Shown one piece after another: positions 33,169-40,419 of a DNA stretch of 64,000 nt. Origin of the DNA: Nocardioides potassii (GTDB taxonomy: Bacteria; Actinomycetota; Actinomycetes; Propionibacteriales; Nocardioidaceae); NCBI RefSeq assembly GCF_021648885.1, contig NZ_JAKJHZ010000005.1, positions 62,001-126,000 of the forward strand, written 5' to 3'. The notes beneath the pieces were generated by a model. The model made no database searches. It was given only the letters and a program-made list of their open reading frames with translations, and was not told the DNA's origin. A program made the position numbers and the translations under genes. Each line of letters begins with the position of its first letter. Position 1 is the stretch's first letter.

Positions 33169-33326
33169 CGGCCCTCATCCTTGCGCTTCAGCCAGTCGTA
33201 GAAGTCGCAGCAGCCGGTGATGGTCCAGCCGATGGCGATGACCCACGCGGCCAGGCAGACGGCAACGGCGGCGGTGACCAGCGTGACGACGACGAAGGTG
33301 TAGGCGAACTCCAGCAGCGTGTTCAT
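33165..33326 (-). CDS. 53-residue membrane protein
   Basis: From ATG 33326: a long helix FVVVTLVTAAVAVCLAAWVI then TGCCDFYDWLKRK. Overlaps by 4 bp on both sides. Together with the preceding 31-residue peptide it forms a membrane pair inside the DNA-metabolism operon. Confidence 0.5.
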   Translation of the reverse strand: MNTLLEFAYTFVVVTLVTAAVAVCLAAWVIAIGWTITGCCDFYDWLKRKDEGR

Positions 33327-33658
33327 CGGCCCTCCTCGCGCGGGGTGGGAGCGAGAGCGCGGTAGGGGTTCGCGGTCACCTCGGTTCGTGTGCCGTTAGT
33401 CAGCCCGGCCGAGTCGCCCATGCCGGTTACCCAGCCCTCGTCCCATGCGTCGGCGCGGACCTGAGCGTCGTGGGCGGCGAGCCAGTCGGACGCGAGGACG
33501 GTGCATGCGATGTCGCGGTACTCGTTCTGGTCGTCGTCGTTGAGCGTGGTTGCCCACCTGTGTTCGACGCTCTCGTGTCGCGCTACCTGCTCGACAGCAA
33601 AGATGGACCTCGCCAGCGCCTCCACGTCCGCCTCGGACGGTCGCTCGGTGGCGGTCAC
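33323..33658 (-). CDS. Hypothetical early protein
   Basis: 111 residues from GTG 33658. Acidic and helical (SEADVEALARSIFAVEQVAR), with a centre DQNEYRDIACTVLASDWL. Coupled on both sides. No family recognised. Confidence 0.5.
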   Translation of the reverse strand: MTATERPSEADVEALARSIFAVEQVARHESVEHRWATTLNDDDQNEYRDIACTVLASDWLAAHDAQVRADAWDEGWVTGMGDSAGLTNGTRTEVTANPYRALAPTPREEGR

Positions 33659-34227
33659 GACTCGCTCCGAACGATGCGAGCGGCGCGGTCACGGAGCCAC
33701 GTCTCGCCTGCGTCGTGCCACGGCCACTCGTCAGCCGCTTGCCTCAGCGCCTCTGCCGCACCCTCGGCGCGCATCTCGGCGTCTCTGGCTGCAAGCGCCT
33801 CCGAGCCGTGGACGTAGCACATGTCGTGGTCGGCGTTGTCTTCGCGGCCTGCTTGTTCACCCTCGGCGCGTGCTCGGGTCGCGGCGGCAGACTCACGGGC
33901 AGCGACGATGCGCTCAACGGCCTCGTAGACGTACTGCATGTCGGGCGCGATGGCCTGTGGCGCTCGGACCGCCGCACTGAGCGCGTGGCGCTCGGCCTCG
34001 CTGAGCCCCTCACTCGCGTCCGTGCTGGCGTCGCGACAAAACGTGCAATCTGACTGCATGCCCGACCAGTGCGGGTGGATGCGACATGACCGCTCGTCGA
34101 GCGCCCCACTCGCGTCCGTGCTGGCGGCGGGGGTGGGGGGAACGCTCGGGCATCCGCTGGCCGTCGAGGACAGGTGCGGGTAGCGCAGGCGAGGGCAGGT
34201 GCAGGTGTGCGCAAGTCCGTCAGTCAT
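33655..34227 (-). CDS. Hypothetical Cys-containing early protein with internal repeat
   Basis: 190 residues. Two similar segments, ASTDASGALDE and ASTDASEGLSE, and Cys/His pairs CTCPRLRYPH and CRIHPHW-(S)-GMQSDCTFC suggest small metal-binding units. The C-terminal half is helical with alternating A, E and R. Function unknown. Confidence 0.5.
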   Translation of the reverse strand: MTDGLAHTCTCPRLRYPHLSSTASGCPSVPPTPAASTDASGALDERSCRIHPHWSGMQSDCTFCRDASTDASEGLSEAERHALSAAVRAPQAIAPDMQYVYEAVERIVAARESAAATRARAEGEQAGREDNADHDMCYVHGSEALAARDAEMRAEGAAEALRQAADEWPWHDAGETWLRDRAARIVRSES

Positions 34228-34511
34228 CGGCCTGCCTCCAACCCGAATCGCTCGCGGAGCGCGTCGAGGCCCGCGTTGATGTCCTCTTGGGCGCAGTACG
34301 ACAGAGCCTTCGACGGCAGGTGCGCGAGAAACGTGTCCTCGATTGCGTCGATCACCGCTTCTATCGCGGACCGCTCATCCGCGGTGGGTTCGCTCGCGTC
34401 GTCGGCGTCCGGGGTGGCGGGGTGATGGATCTGGCACGGACCTTCCTCGGGCAGCACGTACTCACGGAGGCACGGCTTCTGCTCGCCTGCCCCGCTCTCG
34501 GTCGCGCTCAC
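34224..34511 (-). CDS. Hypothetical early protein
   Basis: 95 residues from GTG 34511. Acidic N-terminus with CLREYVLPEEGPCQIHH and a helix IEAVIDAIEDTFLAHLP. Coupled to the ssDNA-binding candidate upstream. No family recognised. Confidence 0.5.
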   Translation of the reverse strand: MSATESGAGEQKPCLREYVLPEEGPCQIHHPATPDADDASEPTADERSAIEAVIDAIEDTFLAHLPSKALSYCAQEDINAGLDALRERFGLEAGR

Positions 34512-35005
34512 GAGCCCGACCCGTTCAGCTTGGCGACCTCAGCCTCGATCTCGCTGCGGCGCTCAGGGGTCGCGGTCTTCCACTCCGCACGCAGCTCGTC
34601 AGCCTTCGACGGTGCGGGTGCGTCGGGCAGGGGATCGACGGTGTACACGCCGCTCTTGCCCTTGGTCAGGATGAGCGGGATCTTCTTCTGGCCGTCGATG
34701 TGCGACATGCGGCTGATGCGCGTGCCACCCACCGCCTTGCCGCCGAAGACGACCTCGGTGTCACAGAAGAGCTCGACGCGACGACCGGGCCAGGTGGAGG
34801 CGTCGGCGGACCATGCGCCGGCGAGCACGCGGCGCATCGACTTGCCGGGTCTCCACGGGCGCGGGAACTCGGCGAGGTGCACGTTGATCGGCTGCTCGCC
34901 GTTGTTCTTTGTGACGCGCTCGATCGTGAAGACGCGTGGTCCGCCGAGTAGATCCACGGCGTCCAGCTGATCGCTCTTGGGAGCGAGGGTGTCGGTGATG
35001 TCCAT
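34508..35005 (-). CDS. Putative ssDNA-binding/recombination partner protein
   Basis: 165 residues from ATG 35005 (one base shared with the exonuclease stop). A beta-rich body (PRVFTIERVTKNNGEQPINV, then GRRVELFCDTEVVFGGKAVG and TRISRMSHIDG) looks like an OB-type fold, with a charged C-terminus. In related phages this protein sits beside the PD-(D/E)XK exonuclease, so a strand-annealing or binding role is inferred, not shown. Confidence 0.5.
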   Translation of the reverse strand: MDITDTLAPKSDQLDAVDLLGGPRVFTIERVTKNNGEQPINVHLAEFPRPWRPGKSMRRVLAGAWSADASTWPGRRVELFCDTEVVFGGKAVGGTRISRMSHIDGQKKIPLILTKGKSGVYTVDPLPDAPAPSKADELRAEWKTATPERRSEIEAEVAKLNGSGS

Positions 35006-35886
35006 CAGACGGTGATCTCCTCGGAAGGGACGCGCCACGACTCAGAGAGCACGTCGTCGCGGTCGAAGAAGTAGTAGCCAGGCAGGGGAGTGGGCTCGGC
35101 GTGCATGCCGTCGAAGCCCGCCCAGAGGCCGGTCGACATCGACTCGGCGTAGATGCGGATGGCGCGGTCGTTCAGCTCCTTGGCGACCTCGATCGAGAGG
35201 TCGTCGGGCGTGTGGATCTGCACGAGGTACGGAGCGGTGACCTCCTGGCAGATGAAGCGCAGCGGCGTGCGTGCGGCCGGGTGACCGAGTGCCTGCAGTC
35301 CGCGCCGGTAGAACTCGGCCTGCTGGTGGTAGCCGTAGTTGGCCATCGCCTTTGAGAAGCCACGACGACTCGCGTCGGTGCACGTCTTGTAGTCCCAGGC
35401 CGCGCGCTCGCCGAGCAGGTCGTAGCGCGCCCTGCACCAGACGCCGTCCTCCTGCCAGAAGCCGGAGACCTCGGCCTCGGACTCGTCGAGGATCTTGGCG
35501 ACGATGGACGACTCGCGCAGGGCGGTGGCCATGCCGATGATCTGGTCGCGCTCGGCCTCGGACACAGCGACGGCCGCCTCGGTAGCGAGCATGTCGGCGT
35601 ACTCGGCGCGTTCGGCCTTGCCGTCCTTCGTGCGCCCGTCGTGCTGCCAGACGATCAGCAGCGGACCGGCGCCGAGAGCGTGCGCGTGAGCCGCCTTGCC
35701 GAGGTTCATCGACTTGGTGGGCTTGCGGTTGCGTCGCAGCTCGTAGGCCTTGGCTGGCACGTTGTCGGTCAGCAGTCGAGCGAACGTTGAGGAGAGGGAG
35801 CCGCCCGGGATCGGGTCGGCGTGGTAGGCCTCGTCGCTCACACCGCTGGTGAAGCCGCCGGGAGCGGTGATGTTGTCGACGTTCAC
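35005..35886 (-). CDS. PD-(D/E)XK exonuclease, RecE/Cas4-like
   Basis: 293 residues from GTG 35886. Catalytic pattern CRARYDLLGERAAWDYKT (D, then DxK-type AWDYKT) and a C-terminal LQALGHPAARTPLRFICQE match phage RecE/lambda-exonuclease-like nucleases. It makes single-stranded ends for recombination or replication. The neighbouring beta-rich protein is the likely partner; no RecT homologue is recognisable. Confidence 0.78.
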   Translation of the reverse strand: MNVDNITAPGGFTSGVSDEAYHADPIPGGSLSSTFARLLTDNVPAKAYELRRNRKPTKSMNLGKAAHAHALGAGPLLIVWQHDGRTKDGKAERAEYADMLATEAAVAVSEAERDQIIGMATALRESSIVAKILDESEAEVSGFWQEDGVWCRARYDLLGERAAWDYKTCTDASRRGFSKAMANYGYHQQAEFYRRGLQALGHPAARTPLRFICQEVTAPYLVQIHTPDDLSIEVAKELNDRAIRIYAESMSTGLWAGFDGMHAEPTPLPGYYFFDRDDVLSESWRVPSEEITV

Positions 35887-36233
35887 GACGCCTCCTTCTC
35901 GATCTTCCGCAGCACGTCGGCGCGGATCTCCTCGGCGACGCGCGCGCAGGTGGTGCAGTCGCACGGGCAGTCGACGCAGGTGGTCCCGCAGGCGCGCGGC
36001 TCGGGACCGGTGCAGACCATCCGGTCTCCGCAGGTGTCGCAGCGACGGTTGCCGCAGTCGTCGACGCCGCAGCGCATGTGCTTGACCTCGGCGATGGCCC
36101 CGTCGAGCGCTCCCTGCCACGCCTCGTCCAGCGGCGGCCCGGGGTAGCGGTCGGCGTTGACGGTGTCCGGGTCGAAGCCGGCGCAGTGGCCGGTTGGGCA
36201 GTCGGTGTCGCGGTAGGCCGAGCGCACGATCAT
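35883..36233 (-). CDS. Cys-rich multi-zinc protein
   Basis: 116 residues from ATG 36233. At least sixteen cysteines, mostly clustered between residues 55 and 100 (RCGVDDCGNRRCDTCGDR, then TCVDCPCDCTTC). Likely binds two or more zinc ions, or an iron-sulfur cluster. ATGA/GTGA overlaps place it between the adenine methyltransferase and the exonuclease. No family recognised. Confidence 0.6.
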   Translation of the reverse strand: MIVRSAYRDTDCPTGHCAGFDPDTVNADRYPGPPLDEAWQGALDGAIAEVKHMRCGVDDCGNRRCDTCGDRMVCTGPEPRACGTTCVDCPCDCTTCARVAEEIRADVLRKIEKEAS

Positions 36234-36721
36234 GCGGCCCTCCTGTTGAGCAACCCGCGTTCCATTGCGGAGAAGACGGGCGACGACTGCCCTGGTCGAA
36301 AGACGACGAGAGCGCACGGAAACGGAGCGTTGCTGGTCGCCTCGCCCTGGCCGAACACGAGTCGTCCGCGAACAAGGCGCACCTCGGCCGCGCACATGAC
36401 GTACTCGTGCCACCACGACGTGTCAGTTCGAGCGGGAATGAGCATGACGACGGTCGACCCCGTCTGCGACTCGCTCCAACCCTTGTGCACCCACTTGCCG
36501 ATTCCTCGGCCATAGGGCGGGTTGCACCAGACGATTCCCGGCCACGGCTGAGCCAGGGCGTCGTCCGCCTCGGTGTAGAACGTGTTCACCTTGGCGTTGT
36601 TGGGTGACGCAGCGGCGTCGAGGGTAAACGGGAACTCCCTTGCCACAAGGTCGAAGAACCCCTGCGGGGTGGCCCAGTCGAGACGGTCCGACGTGAACAT
36701 GCCCTCATTGATGCGACTCAC
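36230..36721 (-). CDS. Phage DNA N-6-adenine methyltransferase (Dam type)
   Basis: 163 residues from GTG 36721. DWATPQGFFDLVAREFPFTL and NPPY (67-70) in IVWCNPPYGRGI are the family hallmarks; AARTDT-style motif ARTDTSWWHEYV completes the fold. It methylates adenine in DNA. Together with the m5C enzyme the phage can carry two types of base methylation. Confidence 0.88.
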   Translation of the reverse strand: MSRINEGMFTSDRLDWATPQGFFDLVAREFPFTLDAAASPNNAKVNTFYTEADDALAQPWPGIVWCNPPYGRGIGKWVHKGWSESQTGSTVVMLIPARTDTSWWHEYVMCAAEVRLVRGRLVFGQGEATSNAPFPCALVVFRPGQSSPVFSAMERGLLNRRAA

Positions 36722-37038
36722 GACGCGCACCCCTCCCACACCGCGATCCACGCGCCCTTGGTGCTGAGCAGCGTCGAGCGGGTCATCCCGACCTTGCGCT
36801 GCTCCCGTGGTCGACGGAGAGCGGCGGCGTGGACGCGTGGGCCGACGAGGCTGGCAGCGGCGACGCTGACCAGATCGCGACAGTCGTTCGCCGACCACTT
36901 CTCGCCGGTCGCGTTCAGCTCGGCGATCTTGGCGTCGACCTCAGCGATGAGGCGCGGGTCGGCACCGTTCTCGACGGTCGCCATGCCCTCCTCGCCAGCG
37001 GCGATGGCGGCTGCGACGCGGGTGTCGGTGACGGTCAT
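36718..37038 (-). CDS. Hypothetical early protein
   Basis: 106 residues. Helical (RLIAEVDAKIAELNATGEKW, then NDCRDLVSVAAASLVG), basic in the middle, Trp-containing end. Coupled to both neighbours. Function unknown. Confidence 0.5.
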   Translation of the reverse strand: MTVTDTRVAAAIAAGEEGMATVENGADPRLIAEVDAKIAELNATGEKWSANDCRDLVSVAAASLVGPRVHAAALRRPREQRKVGMTRSTLLSTKGAWIAVWEGCAS

Positions 37039-37208
37039 CGGGTAACTCCCATCCGGTCGAAGAAGACGACGTTGGCGGCGAGGTCAGGCGCGGGTTCGAG
37101 GTCGACCTCGTCCTCGCGACATGCCAGCCACTCCTCGGCCTTGATCCACGCGAGGACGAGCAGCGAGGGGCCGAAGACCATGGCGAGCCAGATCAGCAGC
37201 TCGGACAT
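37035..37208 (-). CDS. 57-residue protein with N-terminal membrane helix
   Basis: From ATG 37208: LLIWLAMVFGPSLLVLAWI then an acidic cytoplasmic tail (CREDEVDLEPAPDLA). Overlaps by 4 bp with the next gene and by one base with the gene before. No family recognised. Confidence 0.5.
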   Translation of the reverse strand: MSELLIWLAMVFGPSLLVLAWIKAEEWLACREDEVDLEPAPDLAANVVFFDRMGVTR

Positions 37209-37369
37209 CACGCCTCCGCTCGCAGCGGCGTCGGCGGCGACCAGGTCACCAGGCGCTGGTCCTTGCCGGGGCGGGTGGCGAACTCGCCCGTCCCGTCGTC
37301 GAAGATCGAGATGAGGTAGTCGGTGCCGCTGGCGCCGGCCTCGGGGTCGTGTGCGGTGAAGACCCTCAT
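37208..37369 (-). CDS. 53-residue early protein
   Basis: From ATG 37369. MRVFTAHDPEAGASG, then a short beta-domain (YLISIFDDGTGEFATR). Supported mainly by ATGA and TGATG coupling at its ends. Function unknown. Confidence 0.45.
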   Translation of the reverse strand: MRVFTAHDPEAGASGTDYLISIFDDGTGEFATRPGKDQRLVTWSPPTPLRAEA

Positions 37370-37542
37370 GCCGCCAGCGCTCCCGTCACGTTGCGAGCGA
37401 CTGTCACGGTGACCGTGCCCTTGTCGTAGGTCGCGCGAGCCGTGGGCCAGCAGACCTGCATGGCGGCGAGGAGGTCGACCATCCGGCGCAAGTCAGCGAC
37501 GTGCTCGGCGTTGATGGTGGCGACCGTGATGCGGTCCTTCAT
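37366..37542 (-). CDS. 58-residue early protein
   Basis: From ATG 37542, chosen because GGAAGGG lies 7 nt upstream; a longer frame upstream is not supported. ITVATINAEHVADLRRMVDL and a beta end (GTVTVTVARNVTG). Coupled to the 53-residue gene. Function unknown. Confidence 0.5.
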   Translation of the reverse strand: MKDRITVATINAEHVADLRRMVDLLAAMQVCWPTARATYDKGTVTVTVARNVTGALAA

Positions 37543-37572
37543 GTCGTACCCTTCCGGTAGGAGTTCGTCTCC

Positions 37573-37600
37573 GACCCGTCCGGTGGCACCCGGGCGGGTC
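37573..37600. terminator. Possible terminator or attenuator hairpin
   Basis: A 12-bp stem with two G-U pairs, GACCCGTCCGGT against CCCGGGCGGGTC, stands in the 136-bp gap between the 58-residue gene and the HicA-like gene. It may attenuate the leftward early transcript or stop rightward antisense. The rest of the gap holds no other recognisable feature. Confidence 0.3.
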
Positions 37601-37678
37601 GTCTGTTTCTGGGCATGGCTGTGGCCCGCTCCCACCGCCCGGGGGTTCGGCGGCAGAAGCGGGTGATCTGTGGGGCGG

Positions 37679-38125
37679 TCAGCGACCGGGGCGCATCAAC
37701 GCCTCGATCTCGCGGCGGTATCGTTCAGCAGCTGCGATCGCGTCGCACTCGGCGAGGCGTCGGCGCTTGGCCTCCTGCTCCTGGCGTAGTGCTTCGAGCT
37801 TGGCGTCACGGACCTGCTGGTGGCGTCGGCGGGATGCCTCGACCTGCGCGTCGGGCGCGTTCGGCTTGCGGACGTTGGCGGCGTTGCGCTTCCCCTGCGG
37901 CTTCTCACCCAGCAGCGCCAGCACGTCACGGCGGGCGAGCCGCACCGAGAACCGTGTGGGCGTCTCCGGCAGCTTGTACGTGCCCGACGCCTTGCTATGC
38001 GACCAGATCGTGTGGCCCGACGAGTCGGTGCCCTCGCAGACCCAGCCGCCCTTGCGCAGTTCCTTCGCGAAGGCGCGGATCTCGGCGCGGGCGTGGCGGG
38101 GGCGGGTGGGGTCCGTGGTGGTCAT
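37679..38125 (-). CDS. HicA-like domain protein
   Basis: 148 residues from ATG 38125. The first 65 residues resemble the HicA double-stranded RNA-binding fold: IRAFAKELRKGGWVCEGTD, the key His in SSGHTIWSH, then KLPETPTRFSVRL. The C-terminal half is a long basic coiled coil. HicA toxins cut mRNA; no HicB antitoxin gene lies next to it, so a non-toxic phage role is also possible. Confidence 0.5.
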   Translation of the reverse strand: MTTTDPTRPRHARAEIRAFAKELRKGGWVCEGTDSSGHTIWSHSKASGTYKLPETPTRFSVRLARRDVLALLGEKPQGKRNAANVRKPNAPDAQVEASRRRHQQVRDAKLEALRQEQEAKRRRLAECDAIAAAERYRREIEALMRPGR

Positions 38126-38421
38126 GCGTCCCTCCATCCGAGGTCGCGCCGGAGTGCGTCGAGGCCGTTGAGGCGGTCGAACTCGTCGCGGCTGATGCGG
38201 CGCGAAGAGACCACCTCGCGCCAGTCGCGACGCTCGCCGAACTGGCCACCGAGGACGACGTGGAGCATGTCGCCGTCGTCGAGATGCACGAAGGCAGCAC
38301 GGGGCGTTCGGTCTCGCTCCTGAGCCAGACCGGGGTCGCGCACGACGGCGGTCACCTGACCGTGATCCTCGCCGATGTAGCAGTTGGTCGGCGTGCTGCC
38401 GACGTAGATCCGGTCGCTCAT
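38122..38421 (-). CDS. Hypothetical early protein
   Basis: 99 residues from ATG 38421. Beta-rich N-terminus (RIYVGSTPTNCYIG, then AAFVHLDDGDMLHVVLGG) and a C-terminal Arg/Glu helix. Coupled to both sides. No family recognised. Confidence 0.5.
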   Translation of the reverse strand: MSDRIYVGSTPTNCYIGEDHGQVTAVVRDPGLAQERDRTPRAAFVHLDDGDMLHVVLGGQFGERRDWREVVSSRRISRDEFDRLNGLDALRRDLGWRDA

Positions 38422-38717
38422 CCGCTCGTCACCGCCCACTCGCGCTTCGCCTTGCCGCGCACCACCATCAGGTCACCACGACGTCGCAGCCAGGGGCCAA
38501 ACTCCTCGCGCACGAAGCGCTCGGCGTCACGGTGGCGGGCGTCGCGCTGGTCCAGCTCGTAGGCGCGGATCAGGGCCTTGGCCTGCGGGTAGGTCACGCC
38601 GAGCTCGTGGACGAGGTAGCGCTCCTGGCCGCTCTTGGTCGTCAGGTCGGTGGTCCTGACCCCGGTGATGTGCTCGCCGGGAGGCTCCGTAGTGGCGGTG
38701 AGGCCGGGCGGGCTCAT
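38418..38717 (-). CDS. Hypothetical early protein with helical DNA-binding character
   Basis: 99 residues from GTG or ATG 38717. LVHELGVTYPQAKALIRAY followed by a strongly charged helix (RDARHRDAERFVREEFG). The pattern of a helix-turn-helix-like segment suggests nucleic-acid binding, but no family is recognised. Confidence 0.45.
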   Translation of the reverse strand: MSPPGLTATTEPPGEHITGVRTTDLTTKSGQERYLVHELGVTYPQAKALIRAYELDQRDARHRDAERFVREEFGPWLRRRGDLMVVRGKAKREWAVTSG

Positions 38718-38920
38718 GACGCCTCGGCCTTCTTGCGCTCGACGAACGCGTCGAGGTCGGCCTTGTCGAAGAGCACCTTGTTGGTGATGTTGGTGATCTT
38801 CGGCAGCTCGCCGTCCTTCGCGAGCTGCTCGACGCCGCGCTTGCCGATGCCGAGATAGATCGCGGCGGCCGGGTAGTCGAAGAGCCGGCGCTCGACGGGA
38901 GCGAGAACTCGAGCACCCAT
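38714..38920 (-). CDS. Excisionase-type DNA-binding protein
   Basis: 68 residues. MerR/Xis-like helix-turn-helix: DYPAAAIYLGIGKRGVEQL, then LPKITNITNKVLFDKADLDA. Such proteins serve as recombination directionality factors or early regulators. It follows the Cro-like gene with a one-base overlap (TGATG) and starts the early operon. Confidence 0.75.
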   Translation of the reverse strand: MGARVLAPVERRLFDYPAAAIYLGIGKRGVEQLAKDGELPKITNITNKVLFDKADLDAFVERKKAEAS

Positions 38921-39159
38921 CAGGCCGGCTCCTCGACCGCGAACAGGCCGGGCTCCCGGATGAGCGCTTGGACCGGGACGTCGAGCGCGGAGGCGATCCG
39001 GTAGAGCACCTCAGGGCTCGCGTTCTTCCGCTCGTTCTCGATGTTGTCGAGGGTCGAGTAGCTGATGAGCGCCTTGGTGGCGAACGGTCCGGGCTTCATC
39101 CCGCTCTTGATGCGGAGGTGTCGGATCGCGAGGCCGTTCTGGCGAGGCGTCTTGGTCAT
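38920..39159 (-). CDS. Cro-like XRE repressor
   Basis: 79 residues from ATG 39159. XRE helix-turn-helix, LAIRHLRIKSGMKPG then STLDNIENERKNASPEVLYR and ASALDVPVQALI. Divergent from the CI-like gene across the operator region, so it probably controls the lytic switch. First gene of the leftward early operon. Confidence 0.8.
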   Translation of the reverse strand: MTKTPRQNGLAIRHLRIKSGMKPGPFATKALISYSTLDNIENERKNASPEVLYRIASALDVPVQALIREPGLFAVEEPA

Positions 39160-39350
39160 GTGGAAGAGATTAGGAGGGGATTCGGAGGAAGACAAGAGGA
39201 AACGCGGAAGAGATCCGGAAATCTCGCATCGCCGCAGGTCAGCCCGTCTCACACGCCTGTAACTACCGCCTTCGATTTCCAGCCTCCTGGGCCAGAACCT
39301 CTTCCAACGCCGCCTAGACTCTTCCGGACTTCTTCCGACACTCTTCTGGC
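39160..39350. promoter_or_regulatory. Lysogeny switch operators and divergent promoters
   Basis: TCTTCCG-type boxes occur at 39320, 39331 and 39342 (the last is TCTTCTG), exactly 11 bp apart, just before the repressor ATG. The reverse complement GGAAGA occurs at 39162, 39187 and 39206 before the Cro-like ATG, and CTCTTCC again at 39299. The arrangement fits operators bound on one face of DNA by the CI-like and Cro-like proteins. Exact promoters cannot be fixed by eye. Confidence 0.65.
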
Positions 39351-39899
39351 ATGAAGAAGTACCCGCATGAGCACTGGGTGGCCCTCGGCGACTGGATCGC
39401 CCACGCCCGGAAGCAGGCCGGATACACCGACACGAAGCGGTGGGCGGCTGCGGTCGGTCGCTCCGACCGCGTTGTCCTTGGGCTGGAGCGGGGCGAGCCG
39501 CAGGGGGCCAAGACCATCGAGGCGGTCTCGGAGGCGCTGGGCGTCAGCAACTGGGCACTGTTCGAGATTCTCGACAAGGGGAGCAGCTCTCCAGACTTCG
39601 TCGCGAAGTCTCCCGATGAGATCCAGGCGATCCGCGCGCGCTACGAGTCGGAGACGGGTCTCGAGGCCGATGCGGCCGGCGCCGACCTCTTCGCCATGTT
39701 CAGCGACGAGGAACTGCTGGACGAGATCCGTCGACGGCTCGCGACCCGCCCAATGGCCCGCTCAGAGCGCCGCCTGCGTGAGGTCCAGGCTTCGCCAGGG
39801 TCCGACTCCCTCGACGACGACATGGACGCAGCGGCCAATGAGTCCGCGGGCGACCCTCTCCAGCAGGAGCCCGGCGCGGAAGAAGATCCGTCGACCTGA
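39351..39899 (+). CDS. CI-like XRE repressor
   Basis: 182 residues. The helix-turn-helix spans about 10-66 (WAAAVGRSDRVVLGLERGEP, then TIEAVSEALGVSNWALFEIL). The C-terminal half is acidic and largely disordered and has no LexA-type peptidase domain. Release of repression therefore probably depends on the metallopeptidase encoded 16 bp downstream rather than on self-cleavage. Confidence 0.82.
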   Translation: MKKYPHEHWVALGDWIAHARKQAGYTDTKRWAAAVGRSDRVVLGLERGEPQGAKTIEAVSEALGVSNWALFEILDKGSSSPDFVAKSPDEIQAIRARYESETGLEADAAGADLFAMFSDEELLDEIRRRLATRPMARSERRLREVQASPGSDSLDDDMDAAANESAGDPLQQEPGAEEDPST

Positions 39900-39915
39900 T
39901 GTCAGTCGCCTCTGA

Positions 39916-40419
39916 TTGAGTTCACGGCCTGACAGCGGGCGCCAGCGGGGAGCGGTCGGTCAGCGGAGAACCGGGAGTCGCGCCGAGGGCCATGACGACG
40001 GATTGAGAACGCTCGACGAGCTGCTGTGGCACTGCGCAGACTTGGGCGTCGACGTCGAGTGGGCAGACCTGGGACCGACGAAGCACGGAGGCTACAAGGC
40101 CTCGACCGACGTCATCACCCTGAGCCACCGGCTGACCCGTCGGCAGGCCATTGCGACCCTGGCGCACGAGCTCGGCCACCGAGCGTTCGGGGACCGCTGC
40201 TCGACGCCGGCCGTGGAGCGACGGGCGTGGGAGTACGCCGCGGCCTTCCTCATCACGCCGAGCGAGTACGCCCGCGCCGAGGCCGAGGTCGGCTGCCACA
40301 TGGCGGCGCTCGCCGAGCACCTCGACGTGACGCCGAAGGTGATCGAGGCATGGCGCCGGTGGGCGCACAAGCGGGTGCCGCTCGAGCGACGGCGCTACTA
40401 CACCGTCGAGTGGCCCTAG
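39916..40419 (+). CDS. ImmA/IrrE-family metallopeptidase
   Basis: 167 residues if started at TTG 39916; TTG 40003 (138 residues) is also possible and gives the more usual length. The zinc motif HELGH (84-88 in the long form) with E106 in ERRAWEYAAAFL is intact. ImmA-type enzymes cut the phage or ICE repressor on induction. It follows the repressor by 16 bp and converges with the integrase with a 4-bp overlap. Confidence 0.82.
   Translation: MSSRPDSGRQRGAVGQRRTGSRAEGHDDGLRTLDELLWHCADLGVDVEWADLGPTKHGGYKASTDVITLSHRLTRRQAIATLAHELGHRAFGDRCSTPAVERRAWEYAAAFLITPSEYARAEAEVGCHMAALAEHLDVTPKVIEAWRRWAHKRVPLERRRYYTVEWP

Noticed and set aside
31283..33220. 645-codon rightward frame over the cytosine methyltransferase
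   Set aside because: Antisense, low-complexity Gly/Val/Asp text without motifs; the minus strand has all C5-methyltransferase motifs.
40032..40419. Frameshift or loss in the ImmA gene
   Set aside because: The HELGH motif and flanking helices are in one open frame; only the start codon is uncertain.
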